NCBI RefSeq assembly: GCF_016135805.1
Contig: NZ_JADWOX010000011.1
Span: forward strand, 1 to 64,000
Reading direction: 5' to 3'
DNA length: 64,000 bases
Source of the DNA: Caulobacter hibisci
GTDB lineage: Bacteria > Pseudomonadota > Alphaproteobacteria > Caulobacterales > Caulobacteraceae
Shown: positions 27,353-34,953 of the stretch, in pieces
Layout of the letters: each line of letters begins with the position of its first letter
Position numbering within the stretch: position 1 is the stretch's first letter
Notes under the pieces: model-generated
What the model was told of the DNA's origin: nothing
Database searches by the model: none
Seen by the model: only the letters and a program-made list of their open reading frames with translations
Made by a program: the position numbers and the translations under genes

Positions 27353-28573
27353 TCATCCGAACACCCCCGCCGCTGCATCCACGCCAGCTCCGGCCGGCGC
27401 CACGAACCCCTCCCAGCGCAGCACCGCCTCCAGCGCCGCCAGGGTCTGGAGCACCGCGTGCTTGCGGGCGTTCACGCCCATCGTCCCGATCCGCCAGATC
27501 TTGCCCGCAAGAGGCCCGAAGGCCGCGCCGATCTCGATCTCGAACTCGGTGCGCATGCGGGCCTTCACCCGGTCGTAGTCGACGCCAGAGGGCGCGATCA
27601 CGCCGGTGACGTTGGCCATCTTGTGGGCCTGGTCGCCGTAGACGGTCAGGCCCAGGGCTTCGATCCCGGCGGTCATGGCGGCGCCGGCCTGGGCGTGGCG
27701 GGCGAAGCGGGCTTCGAGCCCTTCCTCCAGCACGATCCGCGCGCATTCGCGGGCGGCGAACAGCATGCTGGCCGCCTCGGTGTGGTGGTTCAGGCGCTTG
27801 TCGGACCAGTAGTCCATGATCATCGCCAGGTCGAAATAGTTGGAGGCGATGCGGCGGCCGACCCCTCCCGCGCCGGGCGTCGCCAGGCCCTTCTCGACAT
27901 GGCGGCGGGAAAAGATGTGGTCGGCGGCCTTGTCGCTGATGGTGATCGGGGCCGAGCCGGACGGACCGCCCAGGCACTTCTGCAGGCCGGCGGTGACGAT
28001 GTCGGCCTTCCAGGCGTCGACCGGCACGCTCATGCCGCCCAGGGTGGCGGTGGCGTCGACATACAGAAGGGCGTCGTGGCGGGCGCAGATCTCGCCGATC
28101 GCCTCGATCGGCTGGGCGATGGTGGTCGAGGTGTCGCCGTGCACGCAGGCCACCAGGCGCGGCTTCACCCGTGCGACCGCGTCCTCCACCGCCTGCGGAT
28201 CGACGACCTTGCCCCACTCGCCCTCGACGAAGGTGACATGTGCGTCGCAGCGCTCGGCGATCTCGGCCAATAGCAGGCCAAAGCGTCCGGCGTTGACCAC
28301 CACGATGTCGTCGCCGGGCACCAGGGTCGAGACCAGGGCCGCCTCGATGCCGGCGCGCGAGGTGCCGTCGATCAGGAAGGTCCACTGGTTCTGGGTCTGG
28401 AAGACGTCGCGATAGAGCGCCATCGTCTCGTTCATGTAGCCGGTGAACTCGGGGTCGAACTGGCCCAGCAGCTGCACTGACATGGCCCGCAGCACGCGCG
28501 GGTGCACGTTGATGGGTCCAGGGCCCATCAGCAGTCGGGCGGGGTGGTCGAGTTCGCGAAAGGTGTCGGTCAT
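27353..28573 (-). CDS. pucG: Ureidoglycine-glyoxylate aminotransferase (PucG-type)
   Basis: A class V fold-type I PLP aminotransferase of 406 residues. The PLP lysine is Lys199 in GLQKCLGGPSGSAP, with Asp173 (YVDATATLGGM) to pair with the PLP ring and HGDTSTTIAQP earlier. The N-terminal LLMGPGPINVHPRVL block is common to alanine-glyoxylate aminotransferases. The allantoate amidohydrolase gene directly upstream makes (S)-ureidoglycine, so ureidoglycine plus glyoxylate giving oxalurate and glycine is the likely reaction. Plain serine/alanine-glyoxylate activity is the alternative. Confidence 0.85.
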   Translation of the reverse strand: MTDTFRELDHPARLLMGPGPINVHPRVLRAMSVQLLGQFDPEFTGYMNETMALYRDVFQTQNQWTFLIDGTSRAGIEAALVSTLVPGDDIVVVNAGRFGLLLAEIAERCDAHVTFVEGEWGKVVDPQAVEDAVARVKPRLVACVHGDTSTTIAQPIEAIGEICARHDALLYVDATATLGGMSVPVDAWKADIVTAGLQKCLGGPSGSAPITISDKAADHIFSRRHVEKGLATPGAGGVGRRIASNYFDLAMIMDYWSDKRLNHHTEAASMLFAARECARIVLEEGLEARFARHAQAGAAMTAGIEALGLTVYGDQAHKMANVTGVIAPSGVDYDRVKARMRTEFEIEIGAAFGPLAGKIWRIGTMGVNARKHAVLQTLAALEAVLRWEGFVAPAGAGVDAAAGVFG

Positions 28574-28595
28574 CGGCACTTCGTTCTTGGTCCGC

Positions 28596-28695
28596 CCTCG
28601 TCCTTCGACGGGCTCAGGATGAGGGCTACTGACAGGTCGTTTTTCCACGGCTTCGGCATTCAAGGTCCTCACCCTGAGCCTGTCGAAGGGCGGGG
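28596..28695. repeat. REP-like inverted repeat (family F), copy 2
   Basis: Arms CCTCGTCCTTCGACGGGCTC... (28596-28624) and ...GAGCCTGTCGAAGGGCGGGG (28667-28695) match the copy at 10343-10427. The second arm overlaps the end of the allantoate amidohydrolase gene, including its stop. Confidence 0.85.
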
Positions 28696-29955
28696 ACCTT
28701 GTGCCGCCAGTCGCTCGACGAACCCCACCATCGCCTGGGCCGCCAGGGCGCAGTCGGAGTCGGTGACGGCTTCGGCGGGGTTGTGGCTGATCCCGCCCTC
28801 GCAGCGGATGAACAGCATGGCGGTGGGGCAGAGGTCGGCGATGACCATGGCGTCGTGACCGGCGCCGCTGGGCAGGCGGCGGGCGGGTCCGCCCTGGTCG
28901 GCCACGGCGGCCGACAGCAGGTCGGTCAGGCCCGTGTCGCAGGGACTCTCGGCCAGGGCCTGCATCAGGGTGACCGAAACGGCCAAGCCGCGCCGGGCGG
29001 CGATGGCCTCGATCTCGGCGGTCACGGCCTCGACGGCGGCGTCGCGGGTGGCCGAGGTCTCGGCGCGGATGTCCATCGAGAACTCGACGGCGCCGGGAAT
29101 GACGTTGAAGGCGCCGGGCAGGGCGGTCAGCCGGCCGACCGTGCCGACCAGGCCGTCGGTCCCGGCCAGCGGCCCTTCGCGGCAGACACGTTCCAGGGCC
29201 AGCACGGCTTCGGCGGCGGCCGGGCCGGGATCCTTGCGCAGGCCCATCGGCGTGGTGCCCGCATGGCCGGCCATGCCCTTGAACCGAACCATCAGGCGCT
29301 TTTGGGCGGCGATGGCGCTGACGACGCCCAGGGCCAGGCCCTCGGCCTCCAGCACCGGACCTTGCTCGATATGGGCTTCGAGGAAGGCGAAGACCTCGCC
29401 CGGCTTGCGAGCGGCCTCGGTCAGGCGCGTCGGGTCCAGGCCGAAGGCGGCGAAGGCTTGGGCCAAGCTCGTCCCTTCGGCGTCGGTCATCTCCATGACC
29501 TTGGGATCGACCGTGCCGGCCACGGCCCGGCTGCACGCCATCGACGCCGGAAAGCGCGAGCCCTCCTCGTCGCCGAACGCGATGGCCTCGATGGCGAAGT
29601 GCAGGCGGCGGCCCTGGCGGTGGAAGGCCTCGATCACGTCGATCGCCAGCATCACCCCCAGCGCTCCGTCGTAGCGGCCGCCGTTGCGGACGCTGTCGAT
29701 GTGCGAGCCGATCAGCAGGGCCGGGGCGCCCGGCGTCGCGCCCTCGTAGCGGCCGACCAGGTTGCCGGCGGCGTCGAGGCGGGCGCTCATGCCGGCCTCT
29801 TCCATCCAGAACTTCAGGGTGTCGAGGGCGGCCTTGTGGGCGGAGGTGAGGAACCGGCGCACGAGCATGTCGTCGGCCTCGCTGAAGGGCGCCGCGCCCA
29901 TCAGGTCGCAGCGGGCCTTGGCCCTGGCGCCGATCTCGAACCCTTGCGTCACCAC
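28669..29955 (-). CDS. allC: Allantoate amidohydrolase (M20 / hydantoinase-carbamoylase family)
   Basis: Predicted to hydrolyse allantoate to (S)-ureidoglycine. 428 residues. Metal-binding blocks are LIGSHIDSV, GGRYDGALGVM, DEEGSRFPASM and a C-terminal SGAGHDAM, with dimerisation segment MAGHAGTTPM. These are shared with AllC/HyuC and ureidoglycolate amidohydrolase, so the exact step is set by context: puuE makes its substrate and the PucG-type enzyme uses its product. It is the first gene of the operon. The last nine residues (GPRPSTGSG) and the stop codon are contributed by a REP-like repeat, so the native end was probably slightly different. Confidence 0.83.
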   Translation of the reverse strand: MVTQGFEIGARAKARCDLMGAAPFSEADDMLVRRFLTSAHKAALDTLKFWMEEAGMSARLDAAGNLVGRYEGATPGAPALLIGSHIDSVRNGGRYDGALGVMLAIDVIEAFHRQGRRLHFAIEAIAFGDEEGSRFPASMACSRAVAGTVDPKVMEMTDAEGTSLAQAFAAFGLDPTRLTEAARKPGEVFAFLEAHIEQGPVLEAEGLALGVVSAIAAQKRLMVRFKGMAGHAGTTPMGLRKDPGPAAAEAVLALERVCREGPLAGTDGLVGTVGRLTALPGAFNVIPGAVEFSMDIRAETSATRDAAVEAVTAEIEAIAARRGLAVSVTLMQALAESPCDTGLTDLLSAAVADQGGPARRLPSGAGHDAMVIADLCPTAMLFIRCEGGISHNPAEAVTDSDCALAAQAMVGFVERLAAQGPRPSTGSG

Positions 29956-30225
29956 GCTCCCCGCCGTTTCGTCGCCCTATCGGTAGCAGGCTGCGCCCGC
30001 CCGTCCCCCTCGGCAAGCGCCGGGCGGCTAAGTTGCCGCCCGATTGCTCGCCCAAGCGCCAGCCGGCGAGGCAGGCGCCTGCTTGTAAGTCATAAATCAC
30101 TTACTTGTTGGGCGTCGAGAGCGGCGATGATCGACGCTCTCCGTAGGGTAGAAGTCTGATCGCCTGTTCTCATAAATTGTGTCAGGCTGAACGGAACGCG
30201 TGAGGACTGCGGCGGGGGCGGTGGC
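29956..30225. other. Purine-operon promoter region
   Basis: 270 bases between divergent genes. The GTAAGT...ACTTAC palindrome at 30085-30104 lies in its AT-richest part. Nothing else recognisable is present. Confidence 0.5.
30085..30104. promoter_or_regulatory. 20-bp palindromic operator of the purine operon
   Basis: GTAAGT cataaatc ACTTAC with perfect six-base arms, 130 bases upstream of the first gene. It matches a 20-base palindrome at 55661-55680 upstream of the Rieske oxygenase gene at 14 of 20 positions. Confidence 0.6.
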
Positions 30226-30825
30226 ATGGCGGAGAGCTCAGGCGAGGCAGGCCCGTCCGAACCACCGGCCAGTGCGCCAATCCCCATCTCTTCCCAGCCC
30301 GGCGCCAAACCCGAGGCGTGGCGCCTGGTGTTCGACGCCGCCAAGCACATGTTGTGGGCGGGCATAGCGGCCTATGCCGTCTTCTCCCTTTCCGCGGCCA
30401 TTCGCGGCGCGGAGCGCGTCGGGCCAGCGCCGCAACAGCCCGCCGTCAGTTCCGAGCGCCTGCGCGACGCCGCCGAGCAGGTCGAGGCGCGGGCCAGGGC
30501 GCGCGGGCTCGGACCGAACGCCAAGCTGGACGCGGGCGATGTCTGGGACCTGCTCACGCCATTGGTCGCTAGCGGCAAGGTCGCGCCCGAGACGGCGAGC
30601 GAACTGGTCAAGAACCTGATCCAGGGCGGCCGCGAGATCACCGTCGACACCGTCAGCCAGCTTCTGGAGAAGATGCTGCGCGACAAGCCCGCGACGACGA
30701 CCAGCGCCTCGGGCGAGGCCGTGATCCAGACCTGCGCGCCGACCATGACGGTCGAGGCCCCGCCGCCGGCCGTCCTGCCGGCGCCGCCGACCTGTCCGTC
30801 GGACAGGTCGGGCGAGCGAGGCTAA
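30226..30825 (+). CDS. Hypothetical single-pass membrane protein
   Basis: 199 residues: a Ser/Pro/Ala-rich N-terminal segment, one membrane helix at about 38-58 (HMLWAGIAAYAVFSLSAAI), then a helical soluble part with heptad-like stretches (RLRDAAEQVEARARARG) and a Cys/Pro-rich tail. Coding is supported by consistent third-position GC. It overlaps the mscS gene tail to tail at 30822-30825. No known domain recognised. Confidence 0.6.
   Translation: MAESSGEAGPSEPPASAPIPISSQPGAKPEAWRLVFDAAKHMLWAGIAAYAVFSLSAAIRGAERVGPAPQQPAVSSERLRDAAEQVEARARARGLGPNAKLDAGDVWDLLTPLVASGKVAPETASELVKNLIQGGREITVDTVSQLLEKMLRDKPATTTSASGEAVIQTCAPTMTVEAPPPAVLPAPPTCPSDRSGERG
30787..30811. terminator. Perfect hairpin at the convergent gene ends
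   Basis: CCGACCTGTCC gtc GGACAGGTCGG, 11-base arms, inside the last codons of the hypothetical gene and 11 bases beyond the mscS stop. No T-tract; it may act as a bidirectional terminator or be a small mobile palindrome. Confidence 0.45.
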
Positions 30826-31928
30826 CCCGCCTCCGCCAACGCCAGCCGGCGCTTGGGGAAGGCGTCGGGAATTTCGTCGCGCAGGAAGGCCATCATCTTC
30901 TCGCGCACCTCGCAGCGCAGGTCGAAGGTGACGGGGGCGTTGCGGGCGCTGACCAGGCAGCGGATCTCCATGACCTCGGCCGTGATGTCGGTGACCTGCA
31001 GGTTCACGACCTTGCCGTCCCACAGCGGCGAGGCCTTGGCGATCTCCTCCAGCCTGGCGCGCAGACGATCGACGGGGGCGGCGGGATCGACATAGAGCAT
31101 GGCCGTGCCGATCAGGGCGGCGTTCTCGCGGGTCCAGTTCTGGAACGGGGTCTGGATGAAATAGCTGAGCGGCAGCACCATCCGTCGCCAGTCCCAGAGG
31201 CGCACCACCACGTAGGTGGCGTTGATCTCTTCGATATTGCCCCACTCCTTCTCGACGATGACGGCGTCGTCGATGCGGATCGGCTGGGTGACGGCGATCT
31301 GGATGCCTGCGATCAGGTTGGTCAGCAGCGGCTGCAAGGCCAGGCCCACGATCACCGAGGCCGCGCCGCCGGCGGCCAGCAGGCTGACGCCCCACTGCCG
31401 CACGCCGGGGATGGTCATCAGCGCCAGGGCCAGGGTGAAGATGCCGACCAGGATCGCCATGGCCCGCCGCAGGATGCGGATCTGGGTGATGTGCTTGCGG
31501 GCCAGCAGGTTGTCTTCGACATCGACCTTGAAGCCCCGCAGATAGAGGGCCGAGCCGATGTCGAGGGCGGTCATGGCCATCCAGCCCAGCAGCAGGATGA
31601 ACAGCACCAGCAGCACGTGCTTGGCGGTCTCGGCCTGGGCGGCGTCGAGCGGAGCGACGGAGACGGCCGCGCCCAGGGCCGCGACGACGAAGGCCATGCG
31701 GGTGGGCCGCCGTGTGCGGGCGATCAGGGCCTGCCAGAAGGCGTCGTGCTTGGACAGCGAATGGCGCACGGCCCGCACGACCACGGCGTGGATCGTCCAG
31801 GCCAAAACGACAGCTAGGGCGATCACCACGAGGCTGATGATCCAGGGCGGCGCCCAGGCGATCAGCCAGACGGAATCGGTGAGCCAGTCCGGCAGCCAGT
31901 CAGGAATGTCCTTCATGACCGGGGCCAA
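30822..31928 (-). CDS. MscS-type mechanosensitive channel
   Basis: 368 residues with about five membrane helices; the last is the Gly/Ala-rich pore helix followed by LLTNLIAGIQIAVTQPIRIDD, the hallmark junction of MscS family proteins. The cytoplasmic beta domain carries ATYVVVRLWDWRRMVLPLSYFI. It is the distal gene of the sigma-factor operon, 28 bases after the anti-sigma gene, and could protect against osmotic or envelope stress as part of that response. The start is either 31928 or the in-frame ATG at 31916. Confidence 0.88.
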   Translation of the reverse strand: MAPVMKDIPDWLPDWLTDSVWLIAWAPPWIISLVVIALAVVLAWTIHAVVVRAVRHSLSKHDAFWQALIARTRRPTRMAFVVAALGAAVSVAPLDAAQAETAKHVLLVLFILLLGWMAMTALDIGSALYLRGFKVDVEDNLLARKHITQIRILRRAMAILVGIFTLALALMTIPGVRQWGVSLLAAGGAASVIVGLALQPLLTNLIAGIQIAVTQPIRIDDAVIVEKEWGNIEEINATYVVVRLWDWRRMVLPLSYFIQTPFQNWTRENAALIGTAMLYVDPAAPVDRLRARLEEIAKASPLWDGKVVNLQVTDITAEVMEIRCLVSARNAPVTFDLRCEVREKMMAFLRDEIPDAFPKRRLALAEAG

Positions 31929-31956
31929 CGCTTCGGGCGGGGATTAGGCTCCCGGT

Positions 31957-32685
31957 TTAGCCTCTCAGGAACTTGCCCGCCGCGCGCACCGAACCGGTAG
32001 CCACGCCCGTCGGCGAGCCGCCGATCGGCTCGTCGGTGACGGCCAGCAGGGCGGTGTAGGTGCCTGCGCCGCGCAGGTCCTTGGGCATCGGGATGCGCTT
32101 GGGCGCGTTCGTCGGGATCACGCCCAGCGAGATGGCCTTCTGGCCCTCGGGGATGATCCACAGCTCGGCGTCGCGACCTTCCGGCATCTTCATGCCCATC
32201 GGCGTCAGCATCACCTGGTCGGTGGCGTGGTCGAGGGTGGCGACGACCATCGGCTTGTTGGTGGCCGGGTCGGCGATGAACGCGATCTCGGCCGCCTGCG
32301 GCTTGGCGGGGGTCGGGGCGACGACCGGCGGCGGGGCCGGGCGCGGCAGGACGGCGATGACGACGCTGGCGGCCGCCAGGGCCAGGGCGCCGGCGGTCAG
32401 GCCGCGCCACAGGGCCACGTTGCTCCAGGCCGAGGGCTTCAGCGGCTCGACGATCAGGTTCTGGATGCGCGGCCACAGGCCGTCGGACGGAATCACGGAC
32501 GGGGTGTCGGCGGCCAGGGACGTCAGGCGCTCCTCCCACCAGGCCACCGAGCGGGCGAAGGCGGGTTCGACGGCGATGCGGCGCTGCGCTTCGGCGCGCT
32601 CGTCCGCGTCCAGCACGCCCAGCACGTACTCGCCGGCCAGGGGCCGTTCTTCGCCTTCGGGCGGGATGTCGGTCGCGTCGGTCAT
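31957..32685 (-). CDS. Anti-sigma factor, RskA type
   Basis: Membrane-bound inhibitor of the preceding ECF sigma factor. 242 residues: an N-terminal zinc-less anti-sigma domain (PLAGEYVLGVLDADERAEAQRRI... WWEERL), one membrane helix at about 95-112 (TAGALALAAASVVIAVL), and a periplasmic RskA C-terminal domain with ELWIIPEG and TYTALLAVTDEP. ATG 32685 overlaps the sigma stop by four bases, ensuring paired synthesis. Release of the sigma factor presumably follows proteolysis of this protein. Confidence 0.88.
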   Translation of the reverse strand: MTDATDIPPEGEERPLAGEYVLGVLDADERAEAQRRIAVEPAFARSVAWWEERLTSLAADTPSVIPSDGLWPRIQNLIVEPLKPSAWSNVALWRGLTAGALALAAASVVIAVLPRPAPPPVVAPTPAKPQAAEIAFIADPATNKPMVVATLDHATDQVMLTPMGMKMPEGRDAELWIIPEGQKAISLGVIPTNAPKRIPMPKDLRGAGTYTALLAVTDEPIGGSPTGVATGSVRAAGKFLRG

Positions 32686-33236
32686 GCTTCGAGACAGGCC
32701 CGCAGGCTGATCAGGCTGCGCCGGATCCAGCTCTTCATCGTGCCCAGCGGCACGCCCACCGCCTGGGCCAGGGCGTCATAGGTCAGGCCCTCGAAGAAGG
32801 CCTTGCGCACCGCGCCCGAATGCTTGGGATCGAGCTGGTCCAGGCAGCCGTCGAGGCGGAGGCGGTCCTCGTCGGCCTCGACACGGGCCGAGGCCAGCGG
32901 GGCGGAGTCGGGCAGGGCCTCGGCTTCCTCGACGCCGGTCATCACCCGAGAGCCCCGCGAACGCAGCTTGTCGATGGCGCGGTTGCGGGCCAGGCTGACC
33001 AGCCAGGTGATGGGGCTGGCCTTGTCCGGATCGAACCGGTCGGCCTTGTTCCACACCGTCAGGTAAACGTCTTGCAGCACGTCCTCGGACTCCTCGCGAT
33101 CGTTCAAGATACGGAGGACCACGCCCAGCAGTTTCGCCGAGGTGTGCCGATAGACGTATTTGAGGGCGTCATGATCGCGGTTGGCGACACGCGCGAGGGC
33201 CCGCGAAAGCAAGGCGCGGCTTGTGTCTGCGTCCAA
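32682..33236 (-). CDS. ECF RNA polymerase sigma factor
   Basis: 184 residues if begun at TTG 33236, which follows an AGGGGG ribosome site by seven bases. No better in-frame start exists because upstream codons run into the neighbouring gene in another frame. Region 2 has VLRILNDREESEDVLQDVYLTVW and the -10 binding segment ITWLVSLARNRAIDKLRSR; region 4 has LTYDALAQAVGVPLGTMKSWIRRSL. It overlaps the RskA-type anti-sigma gene and is co-transcribed with a lipid methyltransferase and DUF2177 gene, so its regulon probably includes this operon and the divergent flavoprotein pair. Confidence 0.9.
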   Translation of the reverse strand: MDADTSRALLSRALARVANRDHDALKYVYRHTSAKLLGVVLRILNDREESEDVLQDVYLTVWNKADRFDPDKASPITWLVSLARNRAIDKLRSRGSRVMTGVEEAEALPDSAPLASARVEADEDRLRLDGCLDQLDPKHSGAVRKAFFEGLTYDALAQAVGVPLGTMKSWIRRSLISLRACLEA

Positions 33237-33301
33237 CCGTGGGCCCCCTGGCGCCTGAATCTGCGACGGACGGTCGCACGGGTCCGCGAGGCTGGCAACG
33301 G

Positions 33302-33712
33302 CTAGCGTCCGCCAAGCCGACTGGCGACGAAATAGCCGGCCGAGGCGGCCGCCGTGGTGACGAACGCCCCCCAGGCCATGTCGGCCACGGTGACGACGGT
33401 CGACCAGGTTTTCAGCGTCGCCTGGTTGGTCAGGTCGTAGGTGGCGTAGGCGGCGAAGCCGAACAGCGCCGCGCTGGTCAGCAGGCGCTGCCAGCCGCCG
33501 TCGGGCCGCAGGGCCGGGAGGATCGCCAAGCCCAGCACCGCGGCGATGTAGATCAGGTAGAAGGCCACGGCGGCGGGGAGGTTGGGCTTGTCGGCCATCA
33601 GGGCGCCGATGTGCGGGCGGTAGAGGCGCTCGGCCATCTGGGTCAGCCAGACGGCGTCGAGGGCGAGAAAGACGACGGCGGTCGTCAGGTATCCGGCGGC
33701 GTAGCGAAGCAT
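33302..33712 (-). CDS. DUF2177 integral membrane protein
   Basis: 136 residues, about four membrane helices with the family segments FLALDAVWLTQMAERLYRPHIG and AAYATYDLTNQATLKTW. Function unknown. DUF2177 genes are commonly found beside cyclopropane-fatty-acid synthase-like and sigma-factor genes, as here: 23 bases after the methyltransferase and 66 before the sigma factor. Confidence 0.88.
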   Translation of the reverse strand: MLRYAAGYLTTAVVFLALDAVWLTQMAERLYRPHIGALMADKPNLPAAVAFYLIYIAAVLGLAILPALRPDGGWQRLLTSAALFGFAAYATYDLTNQATLKTWSTVVTVADMAWGAFVTTAAASAGYFVASRLGGR

Positions 33713-33735
33713 GCTGGGTCCTTGGATCGGGTGTT

Positions 33736-34824
33736 TCAGGCGACGGGCCGCAGGCGATAGTGGCTGACGCCCCAGTCGCGGCCGCCGCGATGGCCGAACA
33801 GGCCGGCCGTGGCCAGGAAGAACAGTCGCCAGCGCCGCCGCCACAGGCCGGCGTGGTCGCCATAGACCTCGACCAGCAGCGGATCGATCACGGCCCGGGC
33901 GGCGTCGAACCGCTCCAGCCATTGCCGGGCCGTGCGGGCGTAGTGCGCGCCGCTCCAGCGCCAATCCATGGCCACCTCGAACAGGTCGGGAAACTGCCAG
34001 GCCAGATCGTGGCTGGGCATGATGCCGCCGCTGAAGAAGTAGCGGCCGATCCAGTCGTCCGGATCGTCCGCCTCGAAGCGGTAGGGCGTGGTGACGTGGG
34101 TGAAGACGTGGATGAACAGCAGGCCGTCGGGCTTAAGCCAGGTCCGCGCCTTGGCCAGCAGGGCCCGCCAGTTGCTCATGTGCTCGAACATCTCGACCGA
34201 GACGATGCGGTCGAAGCGCTGGCCGGTGTCGAAGACGTTCATGTCGGCGGTGACGACGGTCAGGTTGGTCAGGCCCCGGGCGGCGGCGCGCGCCTCGATG
34301 AAGGCTCGCTGCGGAGCCGAGTTCGACACCGCCGTGATCGTCGAATTGGGAAAGCGCTGCGCCATCCAAAGCGACAGCGAGCCCCAGCCGCAGCCCAGCT
34401 CCAGCACGGCCTGGCCGTCGCGCAGGTCGGCGTGTTCCTCGGTCTCGCGCAGGGCGGCGACCTCGCTCTCGGCCAGGGTGTCGGCGCCCGGCGGGTAGAA
34501 GCCGCTGGAATATTTCAGGTTCGGCCCCAGCACCGCCTCGAAGAAGGCGGCCGGCAGCTCGTAGTGCTGGGTGTTGGCGTCTTCCACATGGGTGGCGATC
34601 GGGCCCTCGCCCATCGCTTCCGCGAAGCGCCGGGTCGCATCGGACGGGGCGTCCTCGAGCGAGCGACGGGCGCTGGACACCAGCCGGTCGATGGCCAGCC
34701 GCGAGACGACGTCGGGAACCGGAGCATCCTGGGCCAGACGCACCAGGCTGCGGACCAGGCCCGCCTGGGCGCGCCCGCGCTCGCTCTCTGGAGCCCGCTC
34801 GGCCAGCATCGTCGCGTCGGTCAT
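33736..34824 (-). CDS. Cyclopropane-fatty-acyl-phospholipid synthase family methyltransferase
   Basis: SAM-dependent methyltransferase acting on unsaturated phospholipid acyl chains. 362 residues; the SAM motif is VLELGCGWGSLSLWMAQ and the family signatures are THVEDANTQHYELP, LKYSSGFYPPG, and DRIVSVEMFEHMSNW, with FFSGGIMPSHDL near the C-terminus. It begins the operon carrying the sigma factor and is divergent from a COG2907 flavoprotein. In Rhodobacter, homologous CFA-like and COG2907 proteins make methylated and furan fatty acids (UfaM, UfaD), so a similar modified lipid is plausible. Confidence 0.9.
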   Translation of the reverse strand: MTDATMLAERAPESERGRAQAGLVRSLVRLAQDAPVPDVVSRLAIDRLVSSARRSLEDAPSDATRRFAEAMGEGPIATHVEDANTQHYELPAAFFEAVLGPNLKYSSGFYPPGADTLAESEVAALRETEEHADLRDGQAVLELGCGWGSLSLWMAQRFPNSTITAVSNSAPQRAFIEARAAARGLTNLTVVTADMNVFDTGQRFDRIVSVEMFEHMSNWRALLAKARTWLKPDGLLFIHVFTHVTTPYRFEADDPDDWIGRYFFSGGIMPSHDLAWQFPDLFEVAMDWRWSGAHYARTARQWLERFDAARAVIDPLLVEVYGDHAGLWRRRWRLFFLATAGLFGHRGGRDWGVSHYRLRPVA

Positions 34825-34884
34825 GGTCCCTCCGTCGGATCGCCGCTTCAGGCCATCTTCGAGGAAGCTACGGCGCGGAACGAT

Positions 34885-34902
34885 GGACGGATGCATGCGT
34901 CC
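34885..34902. promoter_or_regulatory. Near-perfect 18-bp palindrome in the lipid divergent promoter
   Basis: GGACGgATGCATgCGTCC, symmetrical at 16 of 18 positions, in the 129-base gap between the methyltransferase and flavoprotein starts. Confidence 0.45.
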
Positions 34903-34953
34903 AAGGGCGACGCCGCTCCGTAGCTGCAAGCATAGCCTTGCCAGGAGCCCGCC

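Noticed and set aside
30238..31395. Minus-strand frame covering the small membrane protein and the start of mscS
   Set aside because: Out of frame with mscS and Arg/Gly-rich; shadow.
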